From Eremomyces bilateralis CBS 781.70 (Eukaryota > Ascomycota > Dothideomycetes > Eremomycetales > Eremomycetaceae), in the NCBI RefSeq assembly GCF_010015585.1, contig NW_022985071.1, positions 323,542-387,541 of the forward strand: a stretch of DNA of 64,000 nt. The letters are read 5' to 3'. Below are positions 20,901 through 31,912 of this stretch, piece by piece (position 1 is the first letter of the stretch; every line of letters starts with the position of its first letter). The notes under the pieces were generated by a model. It saw only the letters and a list, made by a program, of their open reading frames with translations, had not been told where the DNA came from and ran no database searches. Position numbers and translations under genes: made by a program.

Positions 20901-23900
20901 CAGCGGCTTCATCTTTGCGAGCTTGGCCTGTTCCGCTGCCTCTTCCTTCTCCTTGCGCTCCGTTTCCTCCTGCTCCTTCCGCTCCTGTTCTTCCTTCTCG
21001 AGGCGTTCTTGTTCCTCCTGATCCAACCGCTCCTGTTCTTCCCTCTCCTGTTCCTCCTGTGCTTTCCGCTCCTTTTCCTCCTTCTCCCTCTCCTTCTTCG
21101 TCTTCGCTTTCGGTGTTGTGCTGGAGCCCCAACTGAACATACTACTCTTCTTGGGTTCTTCTTTCTTTTTCTTCTTCTCCTCTTCGGGGGCGGGTTCGGG
21201 CTCAGGGGGATCTTCGAGCACAGGGTCGTCAAGGATCGCCCAATCGGATACCTTTGACTTCTTTTTCTTCTTGCTGTCTGTCGATGATTTGGTGTCGGTC
21301 CTGAGAAGCTCATCGAGCATGTCTTTGGGTTCCTCAGCTATCGGTTCTTCTTCAGCGACCTTGGACTTCTCGCTGTCTTTGGTCGACGTCTTCGTCAGCT
21401 TGGCACCTTTCTTGCCCTTCTTGCCTTTGACGGGCGCCCCCCATAGGTCGTCGGCAGGCGGCGGTTCAACGGACTTTGGTGGTGGAACGTCCTCTTCAAC
21501 TTCATCGGCCAGGGGCACTGGAGGTGCTTCGATTTCCTTGGTCGCTTTCTTGGCAGCGGCTTTGCGCTTCTCCTTTTTGGTCATCATGACGAATCCTTCG
21601 GGCTCCTCATCCGCCTGACTTTTGACATCGTCGGGCTTTTGGGTCTCGATCTTACTGGCGTAATCGTCTACCACTTCAACCGGATCATACTTGCTCGTCT
21701 TCTTGGATTTCTTGTCCTTTTTCGATGTTGTTTTGAACCCAGAACTGAACAAGTCGTCGTCGCCGCCATTGCCTTCGTCAACCGCATCGGGCTTCATGGT
21801 TCGGGCGCTGTCGTGAGATGTGTATTTCTCAAGCGAGTCTTCCTGTTTACTCCCGATCAAGTCAAGTAGATCATCCGACTCCTTTGCGGCCGCTTTCTTG
21901 GTTTTGTCATCCTTTTTGCCTTTGGAACCCCAAGAAAATCCGGAGGTCAGACCCCAGAAGCTGCTGCTAGCCTCCTCCGGCTCCCCCTTGTCTTCCTCCT
22001 CGGCAATATCAGGAATCTCCGGAGGGGGATCTTCGTCTGGAATCGATGCGTTGGCGATGGAGTTGCGTTTCTTCTTCTTGTCAGCTTTGCTCTCAACTTT
22101 CGGCGGATCATCCTTTTCCACGATCGGCTCCTCGACCGCAAGGGATTTTTTGCCTTTCTTCTTTGACTTGATCGAGCCCCATGCATCCCCCCAGTCATCT
22201 TTATCTTCCACTTTCACGGGCTCCGGTTCGGGTTCGGGATCGGGATCCGGGGCCTTGGTGGCTTTGGACCCTTTCTTGCCCTTCTTTCCGACAGTCGGGG
22301 TAGGCGCCCAATCATCGAAAGTCATTTCGGGCTCAGGCTCGGGCTCGGGAACAGGTTCGGGTTCGGCAGGTTTGACCGGTTCGGGGGCTGATTTGCCCTT
22401 CTTCTTACTCTTCTTGCTGCTGAAGCCCCAGGTGTCATCCTCAATCTTCGGTTCTTCCTCTTTCGGAGGAGGCAACAGCTCTTCTACCTCCAAAATGGCA
22501 TTCTTGCCCTTCTTCTTGCCCTTCTTGCTGGTGGTGAACCCCCAGGCGTCGTCCTCAACCTTGGGCTCCTCTTCTTTGGAAGGGGGGGGTTCTTGGACCT
22601 CCTCGATGACATTCTTTCCTTTCTTCTTACTCTTCTTGGTGCTGCTGAAACCCCATGTGTCTTCCTCAACCTTAGGCTCTTCCTCTTCGGGAGGAGGCTC
22701 TTCAACCTCCTCGATGTCATTTTTGCCCTTCTTCTTGCTCTTCTTCGTACTAGTTGCCCAGTCATCCTCCTCTACCTTGAGTTCTTCTTCTTTAGGAGGA
22801 AGTTCTTCGACCTCCGCAATGACATTTTTGCCCTTCTTCTTACTCTTCTTCGTGCTGAACCCCCAGCCGTCGTCCTCAACCTTAGGCTCTTCTTCTTTGG
22901 GAGGGGGAGGTTCTTCGACCTCCGCGATAACATTCTTGCCCTTCTTCTTGCTCTTCTTCGTACTGAATCCCCAGCCATCGTCCTCAATCTTGGTCTCTTC
23001 TTCTTTAGGAGGGGAAGGAGGAGGTTCTTCGACTTCCAGGATGGCATTCTTGCCTTTCTTCTTGCTCTTCTTGGCACTGGAACCCCACAGGTCGTCCTCA
23101 ACCTTGGGCTCTTCTTTGGGAGGTGGGGGGTCTTCGAACTCCTCGATGGCGTTCCTCCCCTTCTTCTTCTTTTTGTCAGCCTTGGTTGTTGTCCCCCAGC
23201 CAGAAGAACCCCAGATATCGGTCGAACTTTTGCCATCGGCTGCAGCCGCCACAGCAACGTCTTTGGTCGTATCGGGCTCATCATCTTCGAGAAAGCCGAA
23301 GCCTTTCTTTTTGTCCTTCTTGGAGACGCCGCCTAACCCCCAAGGGTCGGAAGCCTTCTCCTCCTTTTTACTCTCCTCCTCTTCCTCCTCGAAACCAAAG
23401 TCAAACCCAGTAGATATCGTGGTCTTGTTCTTCCGAGTCGAATTGCCCCAAGAAAAGCCCGCGTCCTCCTCCTCGTCCTTCTTCTTATTGTCGTTGCCAT
23501 CCACGCTATCCCAGAAATTGTCGCCAAACGTGGATGTCTTTGGCTTGCTCTCCTCCGCGCCACCAAGGCCCCACTTGGAAGATCCCCAACCGCCCCCGCC
23601 CCCGCCCCAGCCAGAGCCGAAGTCGAGGCTCGATTTGGTGTTGCCGCTGTCGAGACCGAGATCACCAAGTTTAGGTGCGTCATCGTCACCGTTCTTAGGA
23701 GACGAGGCATCGTCCAAATTGATGTCCATGAACTTGTTCGTATCGGCCGGAGGAGGGTCTTCCTTCTGGCCCTTTTTGCCCTTCTTCTTCTTCTTGCTGG
23801 CCGTGGTTCCCCATCCGCCAAAATCGTCCAACGGATCCGCCTCCTTCGCCGCCTCGGCAGCCTTTGCAGCCTCCTCCTCTTCTTCCTTCTTCCGTCGTTC

Positions 23901-24715
23901 CTCCTCCTCCTCCTCCTCTTTCTTCAGCCGTTCCGCCTCCTCTTCCTGCTGCTTCTTTTTCTTGGCCCCCTTCTTATCCTTCTTGCCGGAGTTACCCCAA
24001 TCGTCCCAGTTATCTCCATTGCCCTCATCGCCACCTCCTCCACCCCCACCCATATCGCCAGCATCATTCCCATCCCCACCATCGCCAGCGGGTTCTTCTT
24101 CTTTCTTCTCCTCCTCGCCTTCACCTGACCACTTGGCGGCTTTCGCTTTCGCTTGTGCTTGTTTTGCCTTCTTCTTGTTCGCGCACTGGCGCAGACCGCC
24201 AAGGTCGGACCAATCGATAGTCTCGTCCCGCTTGTCGCTTGGTTCGGAGCTATTGGTGAAGCCAGGGTCCAGCAACAAGGGGGAGTCGTAGAGCCTCACC
24301 GTAGCCAGAGTAGAGGTACTTGTATAGTCGGTCGGTACATCAGCCGGATATTCGGATTCGTCCTCCTTCTCTTGTTCGGTCGGGAATGCAGGTAACAGTG
24401 AAGGAAGTCGAAGGGGTTTCAGCTACTGTAGTCAGTTATCCCGTAATATAAGAACAATAATAACTGGCATCGTGGAAATTGATTGTGACCCACTTTCGCA
24501 TCCGAACTTCGCTTCTCAACATTAAGCTGCGCCAGCTCATTCTCCAAATCGTGCAACGCTTGCGTCCACAATGTAAACAGCCCATATGCCACCGTCCACC
24601 CATCGCCATTCCACTTCTCATGTTTGGCATCAACCGTTCCAGTCTTCGCCAGCTGGAGACTTTGTTTTAACCCGTACCACGGCGCCGGCGCCTCTGCCAA
24701 TATGACGACTGCCAT
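18000..24715 (-). CDS. Giant WG-repeat, Lys/Glu-patterned low-complexity protein
   Basis: Two exons (24494-24715 and 18000-24422), with a 71-nt intron (GTGGGT donor, CAGTAG acceptor), give 2214 residues. The start is ATG 24715. Exon 1 looks globular (WYGLKQSLQLAKTGT, WTVAYGLFTLWTQALHDLEN). The rest is almost wholly low complexity. About 25 Trp-Gly motifs, mostly after one or two Asp/Glu, are each followed by a Lys block such as KKSKKKGK and then by EEPPPKEEEPKVE. Eight copies of this 35-40 residue unit run in tandem at about 22400-23220. Other parts hold Glu-Pro runs, a long Ala/Glu/Lys coiled-coil-like stretch (about 20740-21120), and a Ser/Lys/Arg region. The C-terminus is Arg/Glu-rich coiled coil ending GGWLKKLGI. 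Function is unknown. WG repeats in acidic context recall Argonaute-hook proteins or endocytic adaptor-binding motifs, but neither is shown. Confidence 0.85.
22395..23225 (-). repeat. Tandem coding repeat, WG-KKxKKKGK-PPP-EEE unit
   Basis: Eight consecutive units of about 105-125 nt encode D-x-W-G-x-S/T, then a Lys/Ser/Gly block, then N-x-I-x-E-V-E-E, then Pro- and Glu-rich spacer. One unit has WAT instead of WGF. Units differ by a few codons, so the array is old or under selection at the protein level. Confidence 0.85.
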
Positions 24716-27241
24716 TTCGATGATTCGTTCCTATGGCGCACAAGCAATCCGGAACCAGTCGACCGATCATTTGGCAGGATCCGGCGATGCGTCGAAGCAG
24801 CGATGCGACTGAAGGAAACGATACAAAGAAACTTTGCAAATCTCGCCGACTCTGTTGTTCGACGAATTTGCGCGATGGAAACACGGCGTCGCGAATGTGG
24901 AGCTGGGCAACTCGGTGGATTTCGCTCCGTGCAGCGATGCAGGCGAAACCAAAGCGCAGCAAACTCGCGAGCAAGGACCAAGAGGAGAATTCTTTCTGCA
25001 ACGCACACGCGGGTTGTGTTTCCTCCAAGCCGTGCGGGCGGAAATCGGGCGGGGATGCGTCGAATGAGGGCGGATGCGTCGGTGCCACAAGCGACGCAAC
25101 AGGGTTTGCTTGGGGAGGACTCGCTTCACAAATCCAGCACGGTTTCGAGGGCGCTCGGACGAGGGTGGAGTGAGGGTGGTCTCCCAGGAAACGCGGATCG
25201 ATTGCTTGCTCGGCGGGCGGTGATACTATCGCGCAGTGGCTCTCGCGTTCGTGACGGGATTTGGGAGAAGGATGCAGGGAATTGCCTGATACGGACTGGA
25301 GGGCTGGTTTCTGATGGTATGGTTCGGAGCGGGTAACCAGACCAGACCAGATGTCGGAAAGGTGGAGGAAGGCGGATATCTGGGACCGAACGCGCGATCG
25401 ATCCAGGCGAGATGCTGTTGGATTGATTCTAATCGAGCTGGACGATTCGAATCGAATATGCAGGCACGATAAGAAGAACGAGTGGTTGCAGCACCCCAAG
25501 TCGAGGGGTGATGGGTGAGATTCGATGATGCGAGACTGCGAGAGGTTTGATTTTGGTCACAAGGTTCGTCTCTGGCGTCGGGGATGCTTGCAAGCTTCCG
25601 GGAAGGGCTAAAATCCCCCCTCCTTTGGGCTGGTGTCAAAATTTCGATCCCGATCGTCGACGTCAGCGGTCGTCCTCTCCTCCGCAGTCCAGAAGTTGAA
25701 GACACAGGTAGGGTTTATCAAGGAGGAAAAAGAGAAAACTGAGGTAGATGTCCCTGCAGGAAGAACGTCTCCTGCGAAGCCGCAGGAAAGGGAATAAGGG
25801 ACAGCCCGATCTGCAGGAAGCAATTAGTGGCGACGACGCACACGGAGTAGAGCCAGTGGCAGTACTTTTCGGGGTCATCGTTTGGTGTGGACACCGAACA
25901 CTGGACAGCAGCCCTGAGGCACGGCCGCTTACGCCGTCTCGCATAAAGTTGAGGGCTGGGAGCCGTATGGATGTCCCCTATTCTGTCTAGTCAGTATGAC
26001 CAGGACTAAGTTAGGTCCTTTCTCCTTAATACTTCCTTAGGCACTCTGTATCCAGTGATTTTCTAGGGTAAGAAATCATCAGAATGTAAATGACTTGAGC
26101 TCAAAGACCTTCTCTTTATAAGTATAGTATTGGTATTAGGTGCCTTTAGAGATATATCGAAGATCTGGATGTCATTAACTTTAGTTGATTATGACATAAA
26201 GAAATGTCGAATCTTATTATTATCTTCATAGAGAAATAATGAACTTCTTCATAGTCGTGAATTGAACCTTCGGAGAGCTGGTAGCGGTAATTTACAGCAT
26301 CGGTCACCGATGTGGTTAGGAGCCCCGTAGATCACTGGCACTCCGTGGGCCATTCAGTCCAGCACGGTCTCCTGTCGACACACATTTCCGCCTCAATTCA
26401 ATATGCAAAATTGCACATATTGATATCCTTTAAAGCATAGTATCCTTGGCTCAGGACAAAAATGTTTTTCTGCTTTCTTATGATGTCGTACAAGAAGCTT
26501 TGTGCAATGCCCATGGTTTTAGGCTTTATGGTAGAACACTCCCTGTCAGCTGCTGTTAGCTGTCATCCCATCAGACCCTCCTCCCATGCCCTAATACACC
26601 ATGAAATCTTGTATCCTATCACCAGAATTCATTTTACATTCCCCCCTCACTGGTCAATCCTTTCTCCTAAAACCTCCATCCCACGCGCCAATGACGCTCC
26701 CTGGCCTCCCTCATCCATCGGCCCGGCGTATCCACCCTCGACCCGCCGCTACAGCAACCGAACCCAATAGTCCAATAGCATCACCATCCGTGAAGTGTAG
26801 CGGGAGTGAGCGTCGGTGCCCGCAGCCAGTGGGATTGCGAGACACCTTCACCGCTTTTGTCACGACGGCCTTGGCGCGTGGTGGTGAAGTGATGCAGGAC
26901 GCTTATTTCCACGTTTGGAGCGTATTGATTGTAGGTGATACCGTGGGATGTGGGTTACCAAGGGAATTTTCGGAGGGGTGTGTTGTTTAGAGGAAAATTT
27001 GGAGAAGGAGACCGCGGGTTGTGAAGGTAAAGTGGGGTCGCTATGGTTTTTCGGAGGTAATGGTTTGCGCCTGTCCGACTCGATGGTTGTGATATCGCAT
27101 GTTTAGTGCTCTTGATCCTATTACTGCATCCTGCACGATGTCGTCCTCCTCTCAAGAAGGCGCTGTCACTGTTCTTTGCGCTTCTCTCTCAATCTGTCGG
27201 CAAACGTGTCACATCTCCATTCCAGAATCGCCTTTCCAGAT
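24716..27241. other. Gene-poor region
   Basis: The first 1 kb (to about 25.75 kb) is GC-rich and holds the leader of the WG-repeat gene plus overlapping open frames on both strands without family look. From about 25.95 to 26.65 kb it turns AT-rich. I recognise no RNA gene, transposon end or repeat. Confidence 0.45.
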
Positions 27242-27430
27242 ATGGGGAACTATGACAACGCAAAACAGTGCATGATGCAGGCGGTTTCGGCGTACATCTG
27301 CGTTTTCCCGCTGTGTCGTCAAGCTCGCAACAGCATGATGCAGCTAGAGAACTGCACGGAGGCCCGGCTCGGGACGATGGATGCTAGCGCTTTTAACCGC
27401 ACCATTTCTCGGATACAAACGACCCTGGTG
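27242..27430 (+). CDS. Unrecognised possible exon
   Basis: An open frame starts at ATG 27242 (MGNYDNAKQCMMQAVS) and carries four Cys. It reaches a good splice donor, GTGAGT, at 27431, or a stop at 27464-27466 if unspliced. I cannot place a following exon with confidence and do not recognise a family. It may be an exon of a small gene or chance. Confidence 0.25.
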
Positions 27431-27466
27431 AGTAGTACCGGGTTCCGAAACTGGCGACGCAACTAA

Positions 27467-30400
27467 TCGCCGTGTGACGATATTGTGCTCTTGAGAAATT
27501 GGGATGGATGGGATATAATTTGAGCTTGACTAGACCACAAGGATCATTCCAGAGGTTATATCTCCTGTCACTGCTTCTTCAACCATTATTCCATGGGTAT
27601 CATCCTGTCCACGATGTCTCCTCTCCCAGTTCCTTTGATCTTGCGAAAGATATACCGTATACGTGCGTTAGGACCGATCAAAATTCCATTTCCCGCCTAC
27701 ACAGTCCACGACGGGACGCCTTTCAACTCTCAAATCACGAACAGGCGCCTGTCGAGATGACGCCGAAGGTATCTTCTGTTCGTCCAGTACCTTCTGCTCA
27801 ATGCGACCAAGGCGGAGCGTGTCCAACAGAGGATTGGCCCCCTGATCTCACGGTTGCCGAGTCTAAAGTATCCCTATGCTCCAATACAGGGCCTCATTGC
27901 CTCCTCAGCGCTCATCATATATTTCGATTTGGTCACCTTTACGTCGTAAATGACAGGGTCGCGTGCATCCAACTACGTCCATCGCGTGAATGGGCCTCAG
28001 TGTGATCGTGTGGCGACTCAGCTGGACGCTGGTCTTTGTTGGCCAGACATGCGCATGACGGAGGTTCGAATGCGGTCTTGTCATTTAGGCGACCAGGCCA
28101 CCGAGAAGCCTTGGCTCATGGGACCACCGTAATCTCGTTGTGACTTCTAGTAGATTTTTTGAATGTTATGGGCCACCAGACCACAGAGACTCAATATCGT
28201 TCCTTTATAACCCCCGAAAGCGGCAGAGCTGCTTGAAGTCGACGACAAACAACATATACTAAAAGAGATGCAGATATGATTAACGGAAATTCCGAGCCAT
28301 GCGTAAGTGAGAGATGAGACTTTTATGAAATTAAGATGAAGGCAACTTAGAAATCATCCTCCCATACAAACCGACCCCGGGAGAGCTTTTAAGAGACCGC
28401 CTCATGCTGACGACGAGGAATTTTCTCCAATTGTGATCAGCACCGAATCCAGCCGGAATGCATTCCGTTCCTATACATTGATCTGTAGTCCGTACTCTCA
28501 ACACAAATAATATTTCCCGGCGGGTGCCAAAGTCCACACGGCCGGAGGGAGATTCGATCCGTCCCGCCCGGATGGTTCGAGACAGCGATTAATATAAGGA
28601 ATCATGCGTCCAGTTCTTACCAAATGAAGGTACTTGCTCCACGCGGTCCTAAGAAGCTCCGAGATTCTCGGATTACGGTCCGGTAACGAGGCCGATGTGA
28701 TATATTGGGTCGCTGGTCGTCTGTCTTCTCTATTCCACGCTGTAAGTGCAGTCCTTGATAAACCCGATATTCCGAGACCCCACGCAACGATCAACGATTT
28801 GGTGCGGAAGGAATAAGCCATCGCCACACACCTATCTCTAATTGCCTCTCGCTCAAAGTTTAGCGCAGCATAACTGGCTCCAGTCCTTTTCAGGGTACGT
28901 TTTCCCAACGCTCCCAGGTGACAGTACGCTAACGCTACAAAAGATGTGCGATGACGTGGTTGCTCGGTTCGCCTGTGCACCCATCCATGAAGCGCGTGGT
29001 GAAGATCCGCTGCGATTCAAACATCATGTAAGATGTGATGGGGCAGTTGCGGCTCGGGGTATCATTTGTCCTGCGCGACGGGATCGCGTACACATTCTCC
29101 AGGAAGACAATGAGGGAATAGACTGCGCGGAATGTCGAAAAGAAACGCCTCCACAAACCCCATAGCATGGCACAAAGGTTCTGAGTGATATCAAGACATT
29201 GTAGGATTCCTTCTGACATTCTGAAGACCGAACGTCCGATTTTGGTCATTTCATCCACCGATTCTTGTTCTTTTCTCCCTTCCCAATACAAAGTTAATAT
29301 TCCCTTGCTTTTTCAGGGTCGTGGTTTCTGATAATGAAACCTTGAGGCTCGAGGACCTGAGATTCGGCTGTTATGAAACAAATTCTGTTCCGAAGAGCAC
29401 GACCCTCCTCCCGATCGATGACGCAATGGTACTCGAGGTCGAAGCCATCTCCGCATAGGCTTGTCCACCTCGAACATCAGAGACGGCTGTATGTAATCAT
29501 AGTTCGATACTTCGGTCGTAACCGTAACTTAGGTTGCTATCGAAGTCCCACTTATGAGTCTGCTAGCAGTGACTGGGGCCTCCAAGGACCCTGTGCCGAT
29601 GCTCGGGCCGGCCAGGTATATCAGTAATGCAACATGGAGCATCACATGTCTAGACTCGAGATTTGAGTCTATCATCTTGATTGAATGGAGGATAAGGAGA
29701 GTAGACAAAACCGATGGAATCAATGCAGAGAATAAAGATATGTTTTTGCCTCTTTGGTCGCTCTGGTCCCAAGGGGGATTTGGGGGGTCCGGAAAAAGAA
29801 ATTTTCCGACGCTCGGATCCCCCTATCCCCCTATCCCCTACAGTGGTGAAAGATCCAGCCAATCCACGTCTCGTGCTTCTTCCCATCCTTGTCACCCCCA
29901 CGAATAGAATGTTTCCATCCAGGGTGATGATGAATTGACAGCGAAGAGATATTCGGTGAAGTTGTGGTCACGAGATGGATAGAGTTTGCTAATAATCGAT
30001 AGGACATGGACGCTATCAGCAGCCAGATACAAGGCACTAGTATTCATCAAAATGTTCGGTGCCTACCTAACAAAACACGCCCAATTTGTTTCGCGCCTTC
30101 GGTCCATAGGGATGGCATCAAAAGTTTACCACACTGTGGACATGTGGCCTGGAATCTGATGATGAAGCTGTGGATATATCGGAACAAAACTGCATCTGCC
30201 AGACGTCTCAATGGACAAGGAGACGGTCGAATTATATATGTGTTAATTCTGGCTAGTGATGTTGGGCCTAATCCTGAACAGTTTCCCATTCTCCTCTGAG
30301 TTTGAACACCAACCAAATTGGGACCCGGCTTGGACTCGGCTGTGCATGCGAAAGCTTACCCCAGATGTGGGACCGTCAAGGGAGCTCATGGATTTAAAAT

Positions 30401-31912
30401 GGTGCTCACAAGTATGCACTGGAAGTCTAGATCCCAGGGTTGGCAAATCGTCAAGTCCACCTCAGAACGTTAGCCTATATCACAATGTCCGAAGGTCCAA
30501 AGCTCCAAATGGTCGTACACTGTTTCCATACGACGGTAACCCAAGAGACGACCCAACCTGATTCGAAACGCGAGAATCACTGAGAACTGAGAACAGTGGA
30601 CGATGACGCTTCGATTTCAGTCACGTGGATGACCCAATCTTTCGCAAGTGCCCGCTGGTATGACGAAGGGATTTATACGAATTGCCAATCAAAAAATCCG
30701 TTCTCAAATTCACAGGAGTGGTGATGCTCAGCAAGCGCCAAGCGGTATCATGCTTAGGAAGCAAAACGGCATTCGACCTTACGAATCCTCTCACTGCTCG
30801 GTGCTCAGAAGTTAATTGGGCTTGGGGCTCAGAACAGGGTTCTGCTTCGGCTGGTAGCCTTGGGTGGGTGAGAGAGCCAAACCCCGGCGGTGCAACCCGC
30901 CCAACGATCCCGTAAGCACCCCAGCCTGGTTCCGCTTTCCCCCCATGTTGGCGTCTACCCCCCGCCACCCGCGCTATCGTATTCTTACATCTACACTCGA
31001 CCCTGGTTAGAAAGTTCGGATCAAATCATCGAATCGCGACTCGGGATCTCCCGTACAGCTGCAAATAAAACTGCCCCGCTAAACCAGGGTTGGACGAGCC
31101 ATACGATCCGTTGCATACGTTGCCGGTTGCTGGGTCGCTGAGTCGTCGGTGCTCATCCACACCACGCCTCTTGCTTCCACAAGAGACTCGATCTGAACTG
31201 AACCCCCTCCTTCTCAACAACCTCTCTCATCTCACTTCCATCCCGTTCATCACTCTCTCCTCATCTTCTTCACCTTCCTTGGTGCTCTTTCGTCTCTCCC
31301 TAAGTAACGCTTGTATCCTCACTCGCACTCTCTGCATCTGCACATCCACCCTGTTCCATCTTGCCTGCGAAGTAAGGAACATACTACCGTCGCCCGCTCC
31401 GTTGTGAAGGAAACAACGTCACCCCGTTCCTTGGCCTGGCAACCGAACGCTGCCACCTGCGGTCCTTGAATCCCCTCGTCAATCACTTTGGACTCTCGAC
31501 TCTTCACGTCCATCTCGATCTCACCAGTCTACCAACTTCTTCCTGTTCATTGATCGACAGAATCTTGAGCTTGGAAGCACATCTCTTGAACTTCACCATC
31601 AGAAGTGGCAGCGACTCGTCTAGCTGCGAGAGCTTCAGCCGCATCCAGAAAGCTTTTGTATCCATCTGGAGATAACCCCCAACTGTTACGATCATACACT
31701 TGAAATCATTTCTCTCCTGAATTTTGTATGTGCTGCTCACTCTATTACGGTGTTTTCAATACTGACGATCATTGCCTATTACCAGGCTCCACTCGGGGGC
31801 AAATCCGCCCTCTCACTCCTATTGCGTCACCAGCGTAGCGTCACTTTTGTCCATTGATTCATACGTTCATACGTTTGTCCATCTTGGACCGTGTGTATAC
31901 GATTCTGTTACC
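27467..31912. other. 4.4 kb without a recognisable gene; ends in the ssd1 leader
   Basis: Several open frames of 100-170 codons occur on both strands (plus at 27499-28005; minus at 28498-28980 and 28935-29291), but none shows a family motif. Some frames look like broken coding sequence: near 27780-27950 a plus-strand frame with a hydrophobic helix has stops on both sides. A short CCCCCTAT repeat lies at 29818-29838. The stretch from about 31.2 to 31.9 kb is pyrimidine-rich and probably the long ssd1 leader. Confidence 0.45.
31200..31912 (+). promoter_or_regulatory. Pyrimidine-rich ssd1 5' leader with CNYTCNYT motifs
   Basis: The 700 bases before the ssd1 ATG are rich in C and T. Three matches to CNYTCNYT, the motif reported for yeast Ssd1-bound mRNAs, are seen: CACTCTCT at 31251 and 31326 and CCTTCCTT at 31273. 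Such matches are not rare in CT-rich sequence, and the transcript start is not visible. Confidence 0.4.

Noticed and set aside
21820-24291. An 823-codon plus-strand open frame inside the WG-repeat gene
   Set aside because: It is the reverse complement of Lys/Glu/Pro-rich codons, giving Ser/Leu/Phe runs. The minus-strand frame is longer, has a spliced ATG start and motif repeats.
24630-25499. Overlapping long open frames on both strands upstream of the WG-repeat gene
   Set aside because: GC-rich sequence keeps several frames open at once; none has a motif, and they overlap the first exon and promoter of the WG-repeat gene.
28331-28537. Possible cytochrome P450 end on the minus strand
   Set aside because: No haem-binding Cys motif or helix-I/ExxR pattern is present in any frame nearby.
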